Of a stretch of 64,000 bases of DNA, positions 8,187 through 16,995 are shown piece by piece (within the stretch, counting starts at the first letter, position 1; every line of letters starts with the position of its first letter). The stretch is from Candidatus Anaerobutyricum avicola (lineage in GTDB: Bacteria; Bacillota; Clostridia; Lachnospirales; Lachnospiraceae), in the NCBI GenBank assembly GCA_019113845.1, contig DXGQ01000013.1:1-64000 (forward strand), in the 5' to 3' direction. Both the position numbers and the translations under genes were made by a program. The notes under the pieces were generated by a model, which worked only from the letters and a program-made list of their open reading frames with translations, did not search any database and was not told the DNA's origin.

Positions 8187-8747
8187 ATGAAAAACCGTAC
8201 TTTCACCACTGCGCAGATCACTCTCGCTGCCATCATGGCGGCTATTCTGTGCATTTTAGGACCGCTTTCCATTCCGATCCCGTTAAGCCCGGTACCGATC
8301 ACACTCACCAACCTGGTCATCTATTTTACCGTCTGTCTGCTTGGATGGAAACTCGGCACCGTGAGTTATCTGGTCTATCTCATCATCGGACTGGCCGGCC
8401 TTCCGGTATTTTCTTCTTTCGGTTCCGGCTTCGGAAAACTTTTCGGACCAACCGGCGGTTATCTCATCGGATTTATTTTCATGGCTGTCATCTGCGGCCT
8501 GTTTTTTGAGAAAAGCCAGAACAGAATGATGATCTTTGCAGGTCTGGTGCTCGGCTCCCTTGTCAATTACCTGTTTGGAACCGCATGGCTTGCCGTTCAG
8601 GCAAACCTCACCTTCTATCAGGCACTGTGGGCCGGGGTGATTCCATACATTCCGGGAGATCTCGTAAAAATTCTGCTGGCAGTCTTTCTGGCGCCGGAAC
8701 TGAAATCCCGGGTGCAGGGAGCGCTTGGACATACATCCGCAATATAA
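8187..8747 (+). CDS. bioY: Biotin transporter BioY
   Basis: A 186-residue S-component of an energy-coupling factor transporter that binds biotin in the membrane. It has about six hydrophobic segments and the family motifs ILGPLSIPIPLSPVPITLTN near the N-terminus and the conserved GSGFGKLFGPTGGYLIGF loop (about 71-88). AAAGGAGG lies 8 bases before the ATG. No EcfA or EcfT genes are adjacent, so it must use a shared ECF module encoded elsewhere or work alone. The BirA operator upstream shows that biotin represses it. Confidence 0.95.
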   Translation: MKNRTFTTAQITLAAIMAAILCILGPLSIPIPLSPVPITLTNLVIYFTVCLLGWKLGTVSYLVYLIIGLAGLPVFSSFGSGFGKLFGPTGGYLIGFIFMAVICGLFFEKSQNRMMIFAGLVLGSLVNYLFGTAWLAVQANLTFYQALWAGVIPYIPGDLVKILLAVFLAPELKSRVQGALGHTSAI

Positions 8748-8816
8748 AACTGCCGCAACAGGACGAAAAAGTACTGTAAATGGACGGAGTTTTCCCCCTT
8801 CTTCTTTTTGCGCACG

Positions 8817-8825
8817 TGGTATAAT
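8817..8825 (+). promoter_or_regulatory. Extended -10 promoter of the hydrogenase operon
   Basis: TGGTATAAT is a TGnTATAAT extended -10 element about 180 bp upstream of the first hydrogenase gene. No good -35 box is present 17 bp upstream. I see no other promoter as good in the 8748-9005 gap, and no clear operator. Confidence 0.45.
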
Positions 8826-9005
8826 GTTTGCACGAAGCGCAACCAGAAGCGGGCATCGCACTCCCTTTGTTGCGCAGAATCACATCAGCAAACCAAGACT
8901 TGAAAAGACGCAACGATCATTTTTCACAGAGATTTTGAACCCAGATTCAGAATCTCTTGTTTTCTACATCATATTTTTAATGGTGTCTTCATGAAGGAGG
9001 AAAAC

Positions 9006-10847
9006 ATGAGCAGACTCGAAGTAATTACCAAAACAAAGGCGCAGTCTGTCGTTGACGATCTCTACAAAGATCTGGAACGACGGATCGTCGCCGCTCCGCC
9101 GGGCTTATGTCCCGTGGATATGACAGCCTCATTTCTGAAACTTTTCCATACACAGACCTGTGGCAAATGTGTGCCGTGCCGGATCGGACTCGGTGTTCTC
9201 GTTGAGATGCTGGAGGACGTGCTGGACGGCAAGGCCACGCTGGAGACTCTTGATCTCATCGAGCGGACCGCCCGGGTCATCTACAACAGTTCCGACTGCG
9301 CTATCGGCTATGAGGCCGGTCTTATGGTCTTAAAGGGACTGGAAGGATTCCGTGACGATTTCATTGAACATATCAAAGAAGGACACTGCTCCTTCCATCT
9401 GGAACAGCCGGTTCCATGTGTGACCCTGTGTCCGGCCGGCGTGGATATTCCGGGATATATTTCCCTGGTGGCGGAGGGCCGCTACGCCGACGCCGTGCGG
9501 CTGATCCGCAAAGATAATCCGTTTGTCACCGCCTGCGCTCTCGTCTGCGAGCATCCCTGCGAGACAAAATGCCGGAGAAACATCGTGGATGACTCCATCA
9601 ATATCCGGGGCTTAAAACGCTACGCTGCCGACCACTGCGGTCTTGTCCCGCCTCCTACCTGCTCCGAATCGACCGGCAAGCAGGTCGCCATCATTGGCGG
9701 TGGTCCGTCGGGACTGAGCGCCGCCTACTATCTCCAGCAGATGGGACACCAGTGTACCGTCTTTGAACAGCGCAGCCAGCTTGGCGGCATGCTCTACTAC
9801 GGTATCCCAAACTACCGGCTTCCAAAGGACCGGCTCATGGAGGATGTGGCCAACATTCTCGCCACCGGCGTCAACGTACGCTTCAACACTTCCATCGGCA
9901 ATGATGACGGCCAGCTCTCTTTTAAGATGATTCGTGAAAATTACGACGCCGTCTATGTTGCCATCGGCGCTCATACAGATAAAAAACTGGGCATTCCGGG
10001 AGAAGACGCGAAGGGCGTCGTCTCCGCCGTACAGATGCTCCGGGAGATCGGCGAAGGAAATAAACCGGACTTCACCGGCAAAAATGTCATTGTGGTCGGC
10101 GGAGGAAATGTGGCCATGGACGCCACACGCTCCGCGATCCGCCTTGGCGCCAACAATGTCAGCGTGCTGTACCGCCGGAGAAAGGCGGATATGACCGCTC
10201 TGGAAGAAGAAATCGAGGCAGCCATCGCGGAAGGAGCGGAGATTCTCGAACTCCATGCTCCAAAAGAGATCGAGACTGACGAAAATGGCCATGTCACCGC
10301 CATGGTCGCCGACCCGAAAATCATCGGTCTGATCAGCGGCGGTCGTCCGGCTCCGGCTGATTCCGGCCGTAAGCCGATTCACATCCCATGTGATATCGTC
10401 ATCATTGCCATCGGACAGGACATTGTATCCGATTCCTTTGCCCGGGCAGGACTCCCGGTAAAGCGGGGCAGGATTCTTGCTTCCGACGACAGCTCGATCC
10501 CGGGCACAGACGGCGTATTTGCCGGAGGCGACTGTGTCTCCGGTCCGGCAACGGTCATCCGCGCCATCGCTGCGGGAAAGGTTGCCGCCGCAAACATTGA
10601 TAATTATCTGGGCTATAATCACATTATTGAAAGTGAAGTGAAAGTCCCTGATCCGAGAATTGAAAATAAATCCCCTTGCGGACGCGTCACCATGATGCAG
10701 AGAAACACCACGGAACGAAAACAGGATTTTGAGCTGGTGGAAAAGGGTATGTCAGAAAAAGAAGCCACACAGGAAGCGCGGCGTTGTCTCCGCTGCGATC
10801 ACTTTGGCTACGGAGTATTTAAAGGAGGCCGAGTAGAAGAATGGTAA
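9006..10847 (+). CDS. Hydrogenase-associated NAD(P)H:ferredoxin-type oxidoreductase (NuoF-like cluster domain fused to GltD-like module)
   Basis: A 613-residue flavoprotein. Residues 1-125 match the C-terminal 4Fe-4S domain of NuoF/HydB proteins, with CGKCVPC (52-58) and a fourth Cys at 98; the FMN/NADH-binding part of NuoF is absent. Residues 135-215 resemble the N-terminal Fe-S domain of glutamate synthase small subunit (CVTLCPAG, CEHPCETKC). Then come an FAD site, IIGGGPSGLSAA (about 229-240), and a second dinucleotide site, VVGGGNVAMDA. The start at 9006 has AAGGAGG 5 bases upstream. It overlaps the hydrogenase gene by 7 bp. It probably exchanges electrons between NAD(P)H and the hydrogenase, by FAD rather than FMN. 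Confidence 0.85.
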   Translation: MSRLEVITKTKAQSVVDDLYKDLERRIVAAPPGLCPVDMTASFLKLFHTQTCGKCVPCRIGLGVLVEMLEDVLDGKATLETLDLIERTARVIYNSSDCAIGYEAGLMVLKGLEGFRDDFIEHIKEGHCSFHLEQPVPCVTLCPAGVDIPGYISLVAEGRYADAVRLIRKDNPFVTACALVCEHPCETKCRRNIVDDSINIRGLKRYAADHCGLVPPPTCSESTGKQVAIIGGGPSGLSAAYYLQQMGHQCTVFEQRSQLGGMLYYGIPNYRLPKDRLMEDVANILATGVNVRFNTSIGNDDGQLSFKMIRENYDAVYVAIGAHTDKKLGIPGEDAKGVVSAVQMLREIGEGNKPDFTGKNVIVVGGGNVAMDATRSAIRLGANNVSVLYRRRKADMTALEEEIEAAIAEGAEILELHAPKEIETDENGHVTAMVADPKIIGLISGGRPAPADSGRKPIHIPCDIVIIAIGQDIVSDSFARAGLPVKRGRILASDDSSIPGTDGVFAGGDCVSGPATVIRAIAAGKVAAANIDNYLGYNHIIESEVKVPDPRIENKSPCGRVTMMQRNTTERKQDFELVEKGMSEKEATQEARRCLRCDHFGYGVFKGGRVEEW

Positions 10848-12595
10848 ATATCACGATCAACAGCATCCCGATTGCAGTGGAGGAAGGGACCACCATCATG
10901 GAGGCCTGCAAAGAGGCAAAGATGCCGGTGCCGAGCCTCTGTTATCTGAAAGACATCAACGAGATCGGCGCCTGCCGCGTCTGCGTGGTGGAGGTAAAAG
11001 GCATCGAGCGCCTGGTCACCTCCTGCAACAATGTGGTAAAAGAAGGCATGGAGATCCTCACCAACTCCCCGAAAGTCCGGGAAGCCAGGCGGATCAATAT
11101 CAAATTAATCCTCTCCCAGCACAACTGCTTCTGCCCGACCTGCGTCCGCACCGGAAACTGTCAGCTGCAAAAGATCGCCAGCGAGCTGGAATTCGGTACC
11201 GGCTCCTACCCGCAGCATATCACGTATAACAGCTGGCCGTCAGACTTCCCGCTGATCCGGGACGAGAGCAAATGTATCAAATGTATGCGCTGCATCCAGA
11301 TCTGCGACAAGGTACAGTCCCTGCGCGTCTGGGATCTGGCCAAGACCGGTTCCCGCACCACCGTGGATGTCTCCCTGCGCAGAAACATCAAAGAGGCGGA
11401 CTGCGCCCTCTGCGGCCAGTGTATCACTCACTGTCCGGTGGGCGCCCTCACCGGGCGGGATGACAAACGTCCTGTCTTCTCCCAGAACGGCTTCTTAAAC
11501 GCCAAGGGAAAGACCACCGTCGTGCAGGTGGCCCCTGCCGTCCGCACCGCCTGGGCGGAGAGCTTCAATCTCTCCCGGAAGTTTGCCTCACCGAGACGAC
11601 TGGCAGGCGCTCTGCGGATGATGGGCTTTGACTATGTGTTTGACACCACATTTGCCGCAGACCTGACCATCATGGAGGAAGCCAGCGAATTTCTGGAACG
11701 GCTCAATCACAAAGAAGATTACCACTGGCCGATGTTCACCTCCTGCTGTCCGGGCTGGGTCCGCTTCTTAAAGTCCCAGTATCCGGATATGGTGGACTGC
11801 CTGTCCACCGCCAAATCACCGCAGCAGATGCACGGCGCCATCATAAAGAACTACTTTGCCGACAAGATTCATGAGGACCCGGAAAATATATTCAGCGTGT
11901 CCATCATGCCATGTATCGCCAAAAAAGCCGAGTGCGCCCTGCCGACCATGGACAGCACCGGCACCGGCCCGGATGTGGACGTGGTCCTCAACACGAGGGA
12001 GTTCGTCAACTACCTCCGGTCCCTGAACATCGACATCTACAGCCTGCCGGAAGATGACTTCGACTCTCCATGCGGCGACGGCACCGGCGCGGGCGTCATC
12101 TTCGGCGCCACCGGCGGCGTCATGGAAGCGGCGCTACGCACCTGCTACAAGCTGGCCACCGGCGAGAACCCGGACCCGGACGCCTTCTACGGCATCCGCG
12201 GCATGGACGGCTGGCGGGAAGCCTCCATCGACATCGCCGGCACCACCGTCAAAGTCGCTGTCGTAAGCGGCCTCGGCAATGCCCGCCGCCTGATCGAAGC
12301 AATCCGCAAAAAGAAAGTCTTCTATCACTTTGTTGAAGTCATGGCCTGTCCGGGCGGCTGCGTGGGCGGCGGCGGACAGCCGATCCACGAAGGCCGCGAG
12401 ATGGCGGAGATCCGCTCCAAAAACCTCTACTTCCTGGACTCCAGAAGCGAACTCCGCTTCTCCCACGAGAACCCGGAGATCCAGAAAGTCTACGACGAAT
12501 ACCTGGAGAAACCGCTCTCCCGCATGGCCCACAAGCTGCTGCACACCGATCACACAGCATGGGAGATGCCGCCGGCGCCGAAGAGAGGGAAATAA
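10841..12595 (+). CDS. [FeFe] hydrogenase, group A, catalytic subunit
   Basis: A 584-residue cytosolic enzyme that makes or consumes H2. The order of domains is: 2Fe-2S ferredoxin (C34, C45, C48, C62); the H-cluster-proximal His-Cys cluster (H94, C98, C101, C107); a 2x4Fe-4S ferredoxin (C145, C148, C151, C155 and C188, C191, C194, C198); then the H-cluster domain with TSCCPGW (300-306), MPCIAKKAEC (356-365) and MACPGGCVGGGGQP (501-514). All H-cluster cysteines are present. It is translated with the diaphorase gene through a 7-bp overlap. HydE, HydF and HydG maturases are not in the window. Confidence 0.96.
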   Translation: MVNITINSIPIAVEEGTTIMEACKEAKMPVPSLCYLKDINEIGACRVCVVEVKGIERLVTSCNNVVKEGMEILTNSPKVREARRINIKLILSQHNCFCPTCVRTGNCQLQKIASELEFGTGSYPQHITYNSWPSDFPLIRDESKCIKCMRCIQICDKVQSLRVWDLAKTGSRTTVDVSLRRNIKEADCALCGQCITHCPVGALTGRDDKRPVFSQNGFLNAKGKTTVVQVAPAVRTAWAESFNLSRKFASPRRLAGALRMMGFDYVFDTTFAADLTIMEEASEFLERLNHKEDYHWPMFTSCCPGWVRFLKSQYPDMVDCLSTAKSPQQMHGAIIKNYFADKIHEDPENIFSVSIMPCIAKKAECALPTMDSTGTGPDVDVVLNTREFVNYLRSLNIDIYSLPEDDFDSPCGDGTGAGVIFGATGGVMEAALRTCYKLATGENPDPDAFYGIRGMDGWREASIDIAGTTVKVAVVSGLGNARRLIEAIRKKKVFYHFVEVMACPGGCVGGGGQPIHEGREMAEIRSKNLYFLDSRSELRFSHENPEIQKVYDEYLEKPLSRMAHKLLHTDHTAWEMPPAPKRGK

Positions 12596-12598
12596 CGA

Positions 12599-12636
12599 AA
12601 CTAAGCCGTCACTCCCCACACAGTGACGGCTTAGTT
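12599..12636 (+). terminator. Hairpin terminator after the hydrogenase operon
   Basis: A perfect 14-bp inverted repeat: AACTAAGCCGTCAC (12599-12612) and GTGACGGCTTAGTT (12623-12636) around a 10-base loop, starting 3 bases after the hydrogenase stop. It is followed by ACTTTGT, only a modest U-tract. The stem length makes termination or transcript-end protection likely. Confidence 0.75.
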
Positions 12637-12720
12637 ACTTTGTAACCGAAGCATAACAGAGCAGGCCTCCCGGCCTGCCCTGCAGTTTCCTGATCTATTA
12701 ATTATTCTACTCTGTACTGA

Positions 12721-13590
12721 TTACTCAGCTTTTCCGATGGAACCGAAGATCTCCATTTTTTCTTTTACAGTAGCTTTGATTGCTTCTGCGCCCGGAGCTA
12801 ATAATTTACGTGGGTCAAATCCCTTGCCTTCCAGGTCTTTGCCTGCTTCAATGTATTTACGTGTAGCTTCTGCAAATGCGATCTGGCACTCTGTGTTTAC
12901 GTTGATCTTGGAAACGCCCAGAGAGATAGCTTTTTTGATCATGTCTTCCGGGATGCCTGTGCCACCGTGTAATACGAGAGGCATGTCTCCGGTAAGTTTC
13001 TGGATCTCATCCAGTACGTCGAACTGTAAACCAGCCCAGTTTGCCGGATATTTGCCGTGGATGTTGCCGATGCCGGCTGCCAGCATGGAAACGCCCAGGT
13101 CTGCGATTGCTTTACATTCCTGTGGGTCTGCACATTCGCCCATTCCGACAACGCCGTCTTCCTCGCCGCCAATGGAACCAACTTCTGCCTCGATGGACAT
13201 TCCTTTTTCGTTGCAGATCGCTACTAATTCTTTTGTCTTCTCAACGTTCTCTTCAAATGGAAGATGAGAACCGTCAAACATGATGCTGGAGAATCCTGCT
13301 TCGATACAAGCCTTAGCTCCTTCGTAGGAACCGTGGTCAAGATGCAGAGCTACAGGAACTGTGATCTTTAACTCTTCCAGCATACCGTTTACCATACCGA
13401 CAACGGTCTTGTATCCGGCCATGTATTTGCCCGCGCCTTCGGATACACCCAGGATAACAGGAGATTTGCACTCTTCTGCTGTTAACAGGATAGATTTGGT
13501 CCACTCCAGGTTGTTGATGTTGAACTGACCAACTGCGTAGTGTCCTGCTTTTGCTTTCTGTAACATTTCTTTTGCTGATACTAAAGCCAT
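12721..13590 (-). CDS. fba: Fructose-bisphosphate aldolase, class II
   Basis: A 289-residue zinc-dependent glycolytic aldolase that splits fructose 1,6-bisphosphate into dihydroxyacetone phosphate and glyceraldehyde 3-phosphate. It contains VALHLDHGSYE (Asp proton donor and zinc-binding His), SSIMFDGSHLPFEEN, EAEVGSIGGEEDG and the phosphate-binding GGTGIPEDMI with KINVNTE. The start at 13590 has GGAGGT 8 bases upstream; the longer frame from 13650 runs through the promoter region. It is a single gene with its own promoter. Confidence 0.96.
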   Translation of the reverse strand: MALVSAKEMLQKAKAGHYAVGQFNINNLEWTKSILLTAEECKSPVILGVSEGAGKYMAGYKTVVGMVNGMLEELKITVPVALHLDHGSYEGAKACIEAGFSSIMFDGSHLPFEENVEKTKELVAICNEKGMSIEAEVGSIGGEEDGVVGMGECADPQECKAIADLGVSMLAAGIGNIHGKYPANWAGLQFDVLDEIQKLTGDMPLVLHGGTGIPEDMIKKAISLGVSKINVNTECQIAFAEATRKYIEAGKDLEGKGFDPRKLLAPGAEAIKATVKEKMEIFGSIGKAE

Positions 13591-13671
13591 AATAAATAAC
13601 CTCCATAAAATATATTCTTCTGTTTGCACAGTTGTCGATGTATATACCATCGCCCTAAGTTATACGGACTT

Positions 13672-13677
13672 ATTATA
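13672..13677 (-). promoter_or_regulatory. Probable -10 box of fba
   Basis: On the minus strand TATAAT occurs about 80 bp upstream of the fba start codon. The -35 region (TTCCTT at a 17-bp spacing) is poor, so the promoter is called from the -10 box and position alone. Confidence 0.4.
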
Positions 13678-13753
13678 CCCCGTACATGGTAAAAAAGGAA
13701 GTGTTTTCCTGATAAAACTTGAAGTTTTTATGAATTTTTTCTTACTTTTCTGT

Positions 13754-14500
13754 CTATTTGAACTCCAGCCCGTATTTTTCGATCAGTTCCTGGCGGACTT
13801 CCATATATTTTTTGTTCTGTTTTTCCGCGGTGATCTGCTGGGCGATCTGCGGAGCCACCTCTTCAAACGCTGCCGTTCCTTCCCCGGTCAGGGCGTCCAC
13901 GCGGATCAGATGATAACCGAAGGTTGTCTTGATCGGTCCGAGAAGCTGTCCGGCCTCTGCCGTAAAGACTGCCTCGTCAAATTCTTTCACCATCTGGCCT
14001 CTGCCAAACGTACCGAGATCGCCTCCCCTTGCGCCGGACGGGCAGGTGGAATATTCTTTCGCCGCATCTTCAAAGGTCTTTTCTCCGTTCTGGATCTCTG
14101 CGAGGATTTTCTTTGATTCCTCTTCGGTGGCTGTCAGAATGTGCTTTGCCGACGCCTGTGCTCCTTTTTTGAATGAGTCTTTATGTTCTTCATAATAAGC
14201 GCGGCATTCTTCTTCCGTCGCTCTGATATCCTTCACTTCCTGGGTGAGCGCATACTGGCTTAAAAGCTCCCGTTTTGTCGATTCTAAAATAGAAAGAAAC
14301 TCCTCGCTTTTATCGTATTCTTTCTCCTCTCCCAGTTTCTCAAACAGGAAATAGTTGGCATACTGGGTGAGCGCCTGCTTTCTTCCTTCCGGCGTCTTGA
14401 TATATGCCTGCTGTTCCTGTGGGATCCGTGCCACAAACTGCGCGAATTCCTCCTCCGTGATCTCTCTTCCTGCCGCGATGGCGATAACTTTATTATCCAT
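13754..14500 (-). CDS. Parvulin-type peptidyl-prolyl isomerase, cytosolic
   Basis: A 248-residue peptidyl-prolyl cis-trans isomerase. The N-terminal 100 residues are a helical chaperone-like part (ITEEEFAQFVARIPQEQQAY). The parvulin domain spans about 115-215, with SAKHILTATEEESKKIL, STCPSGARGGDLGTFGRGQMV and TTFGYHLIRV. It has no signal peptide or lipobox, unlike PrsA, so it should act in the cytosol. The minus-strand neighbour fba lies downstream across 163 bp and pgm is divergent. Substrates are unknown. Confidence 0.9.
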   Translation of the reverse strand: MDNKVIAIAAGREITEEEFAQFVARIPQEQQAYIKTPEGRKQALTQYANYFLFEKLGEEKEYDKSEEFLSILESTKRELLSQYALTQEVKDIRATEEECRAYYEEHKDSFKKGAQASAKHILTATEEESKKILAEIQNGEKTFEDAAKEYSTCPSGARGGDLGTFGRGQMVKEFDEAVFTAEAGQLLGPIKTTFGYHLIRVDALTGEGTAAFEEVAPQIAQQITAEKQNKKYMEVRQELIEKYGLEFK

Positions 14501-14781
14501 GTCTGTTTCCTTTCCTTCTTTTTTTATGAAATGTACACCTCGTCAGGGCAACTTTCCTGTCATGTGTCAGTGTTGTACAAATTTTCCGACACATTCTTGT
14601 TAATCATACACTATTTTTTTATTTTTATAAAGGGAATCCTTTTAATTTTTCACAAAATAATGTATACTAAGCACATAACCTGGATGATACCCGGGAGCAG
14701 GTACATTTGTCAGAAAGGAAATATACCGGATGAACTGCGGGCATTATCTGTCAATTTAATTTATGGGAGGTATACAAGGAA

Positions 14782-16512
14782 ATGGGCTATATGGATGTTT
14801 ATAACGAATGGTTATCCAATCCTTATTTTGACGAGGAGACAAAGGCAGAGCTTCGCGCCATCAAAGATGATGAGAACGAGATCAAAGAGCGTTTCTACAC
14901 CAATCTGGCATTCGGAACTGCCGGTCTTCGGGGGGTACTCGGCGCAGGTATCAACCGCATGAATATTTACGTTGTCCGCCGCGCTACTCAGGGTCTGGCC
15001 AACTACATTTTAAAACAGGGCAAAAAAGACAATCGCGTTGCTATCGCATATGACTCCAGACATATGTCGCCGGAATTTGCCGATGAGTCCGCAAGAGTAC
15101 TTGCCGCCAACGGCATCACCGCATATAAATTCGAGTCCTTAAGACCGACACCGGAACTGTCCTTCGCTGTCCGCGAACTTGGCTGTATCGCCGGTATCAA
15201 TATCACCGCCAGCCACAACCCGCCGGAATACAACGGTTACAAAGTATACTGGGAAGACGGCGCACAGTTTACTCCGCCGCACGACGCAGGCGTTACCGCT
15301 GAGGTTCTCGCCATCGAAGATCTGTCCAAAGTAAAGACCATGACCGCTTCTGACGCCATGGCTGCCGGACTTTACAAAGTGATCGGCGCTGACATCGACG
15401 ATAAATACATCGCCGCTCTGAAAAAACAGATCAAGAATCAGGATGCCATCGACAAGATGCAGAAAGATATCACGATCATCTACACTCCGCTGCACGGCAC
15501 AGGAAATGTACCGGCAAGACGTGTTCTTCATGAGCTGGGCTTTGAAAATGTGTACGTTGTACCGGAACAGGAACTGCCGGACGGCAACTTCCCGACCGTA
15601 GGATATCCGAATCCGGAATCCAGCGAAGCATTTGAGCTTGGCATGAAGATGGCAAAAGAAAAAGACGCGGATCTGGTTCTTGCCACAGACCCGGACGCTG
15701 ACCGTCTCGGCTGCTATGTCAAAGACAACAACGGCGAGTATCACGTTCTCACCGGAAACATGAGCGGCTGCCTGCTCTGCGAATACACATTAAGCCAGAT
15801 TGCTGCCAAAGGCGGTATCCCGGCTGACGGCGAGGTCATCTCCTCCATCGTTACCACAAACATGGTTGCCGCTATCGCGAAAGCCTACGGCGCTAAGTTC
15901 GTGGAAGTCCTCACCGGTTTCAAATGGATTGGAAGAGAGATTCTCCGTATGGAAAAAGAAGGCAAAGGTACTTACCTCTTCGGTCTGGAAGAAAGCTACG
16001 GCTGCCTGATCGGAACGCACGCAAGAGATAAAGACGCCATCGTTGCCACCATGGCTCTCTGCGAAGCAGCCTGCTACTACAAAGAGCAGGGCAAGACCAT
16101 GTGGGATGCCATGATCGACATGTACGAAAAATACGGTTACTACTTAGACAGCGTAAAATCTGTTACCCTGGCCGGAATCGAAGGACAGGCACAGATTCAG
16201 AAGATCCTCGAAACGCTCCGCGCAGAGGCTCCTACCACCATCGGTTCCTATCAGGTACTCTCCGCAAGAGATTACAAGACCGGCGTCATCAAGAACCTCG
16301 CCACAGGCGAAGAGACCGAAACCGGACTGCCGACTTCTGACGTTCTCTACTATGACTTAAACGACGACGCATGGGTTTGCGTTCGTCCATCCGGCACAGA
16401 GCCTAAGATCAAATTCTACTACGGCGTAAAAGGTACCAGCCTGGAAAACGCACAGGAATTATCCGACGCCATGGCTGAGAACATCCAGAAGATGCTGGAC
16501 GAAATGCTGTAA
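14782..16512 (+). CDS. Phospho-sugar mutase (phosphoglucomutase/phosphomannomutase)
   Basis: A 576-residue alpha-D-phosphohexomutase that interconverts hexose 1- and 6-phosphates, linking glycolysis with glycogen and cell-wall sugar synthesis. The active-site phosphoserine is in ITASHNPPEYNGYK (about 138-151), the Mg-binding loop is DPDADRLG (about 305-312), the sugar-binding loop is GLEESYG and the phosphate-binding loop is RPSGTEPKIKFY near the C-terminus. GGGAGG lies upstream of the ATG. Its length fits the long PgcA-type enzymes of Firmicutes. It is a single-gene unit followed by hairpins. Confidence 0.94.
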   Translation: MGYMDVYNEWLSNPYFDEETKAELRAIKDDENEIKERFYTNLAFGTAGLRGVLGAGINRMNIYVVRRATQGLANYILKQGKKDNRVAIAYDSRHMSPEFADESARVLAANGITAYKFESLRPTPELSFAVRELGCIAGINITASHNPPEYNGYKVYWEDGAQFTPPHDAGVTAEVLAIEDLSKVKTMTASDAMAAGLYKVIGADIDDKYIAALKKQIKNQDAIDKMQKDITIIYTPLHGTGNVPARRVLHELGFENVYVVPEQELPDGNFPTVGYPNPESSEAFELGMKMAKEKDADLVLATDPDADRLGCYVKDNNGEYHVLTGNMSGCLLCEYTLSQIAAKGGIPADGEVISSIVTTNMVAAIAKAYGAKFVEVLTGFKWIGREILRMEKEGKGTYLFGLEESYGCLIGTHARDKDAIVATMALCEAACYYKEQGKTMWDAMIDMYEKYGYYLDSVKSVTLAGIEGQAQIQKILETLRAEAPTTIGSYQVLSARDYKTGVIKNLATGEETETGLPTSDVLYYDLNDDAWVCVRPSGTEPKIKFYYGVKGTSLENAQELSDAMAENIQKMLDEML

Positions 16513-16556
16513 AAAGTAATCGGCACGTTACAGGCGATCTTTATGTAAATTGAGGA

Positions 16557-16579
16557 AGAATCCTGCAAAGCAGGATTCT
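16557..16579 (+). other. Hairpin downstream of the phosphohexomutase
   Basis: AGAATCCTGC-AAA-GCAGGATTCT is a perfect 10-bp inverted repeat with a 3-base loop, 45 bp after the stop codon. No U-tract follows, so it is more likely an RNA-stabilising or processing hairpin than a complete terminator. The true terminator appears to be the hairpin at 16651. Confidence 0.5.
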
Positions 16580-16650
16580 CCGCCTGCGTCGGGTCGCGAA
16601 GCAACATCTTCCAATCCGCCGCAGGTCCATATAAAGGACAAGAAAAATCG

Positions 16651-16686
16651 GGGGACTGCATCACCAGGCAGTCCCCTGTTCTTCTT
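16651..16686 (+). terminator. Intrinsic terminator downstream of the phosphohexomutase
   Basis: GGGGACTGC (16651-16659) pairs with GCAGTCCCC (16668-16676) around an 8-base loop and is followed by TGTTCTTCTT. This is a standard GC-rich hairpin with a U-rich tail, about 140 bp after the gene it serves. Confidence 0.75.
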
Positions 16687-16712
16687 ACAAAAAACTTTAA
16701 CATTTCAATAAC

Positions 16713-16975
16713 CAGACGGCGTTTTATGTGCCCATGTCCTTCGGGCGGCGGCCTGTGAGGGAGGACATGACACGAACTATAAAAAGAGAGCAGGGAGCGT
16801 CATAGGAAAAGATCTGTCTCCCGTGCTCGCACGAAGGAGCAGATATTTTCCTATGACGTAAGGCGCCAGCCGGGAACCGCGATAAGTGGTTCCTCCCTGC
16901 CCGATCGTAAAACTTCTGATGTCCGAGTGAGGGTGTCGGCGAACGAAGCGGCATGGGCGCTCCCGCCGTCGTCTG
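16713..16975. repeat. Structured intergenic repeat, copy 3, with a nested hairpin insert
   Basis: It begins CAGACGGCGTTTTATG and ends CGCCGTCGTCTG, matching the ends of copies 1 and 2. It shares CTGTGAGGGAGGAC and the block AGTGAGGGTGTCGGCG with copy 2. The internal stem GCAGGGAG/CTCCCTGC is kept but its loop is enlarged from under 20 bases to about 95. The enlarged loop contains a 61-bp inverted repeat (16798-16858, arms CGTCATAGGAAAA and TTTTCCTATGACG) and a small hairpin GGAACC/GGTTCC. It ends 20 bp before the stop of the MATE gene on the minus strand. With the hairpins before it, it fills the 483-bp gap. Confidence 0.7.
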
Positions 16976-16995
16976 TCTTCCCTCTCCCTGGTCTT

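Noticed and set aside
9612-10622. 336-codon minus-strand frame opposite the hydrogenase partner
   Set aside because: The plus-strand gene has clear Fe-S and FAD motifs; the opposite frame has none and is a product of GC-rich codon bias.
12070-12626. Arg/Pro/Ala-rich frames inside the hydrogenase gene
   Set aside because: They are out-of-frame translations of GC-rich sequence with no start signal.
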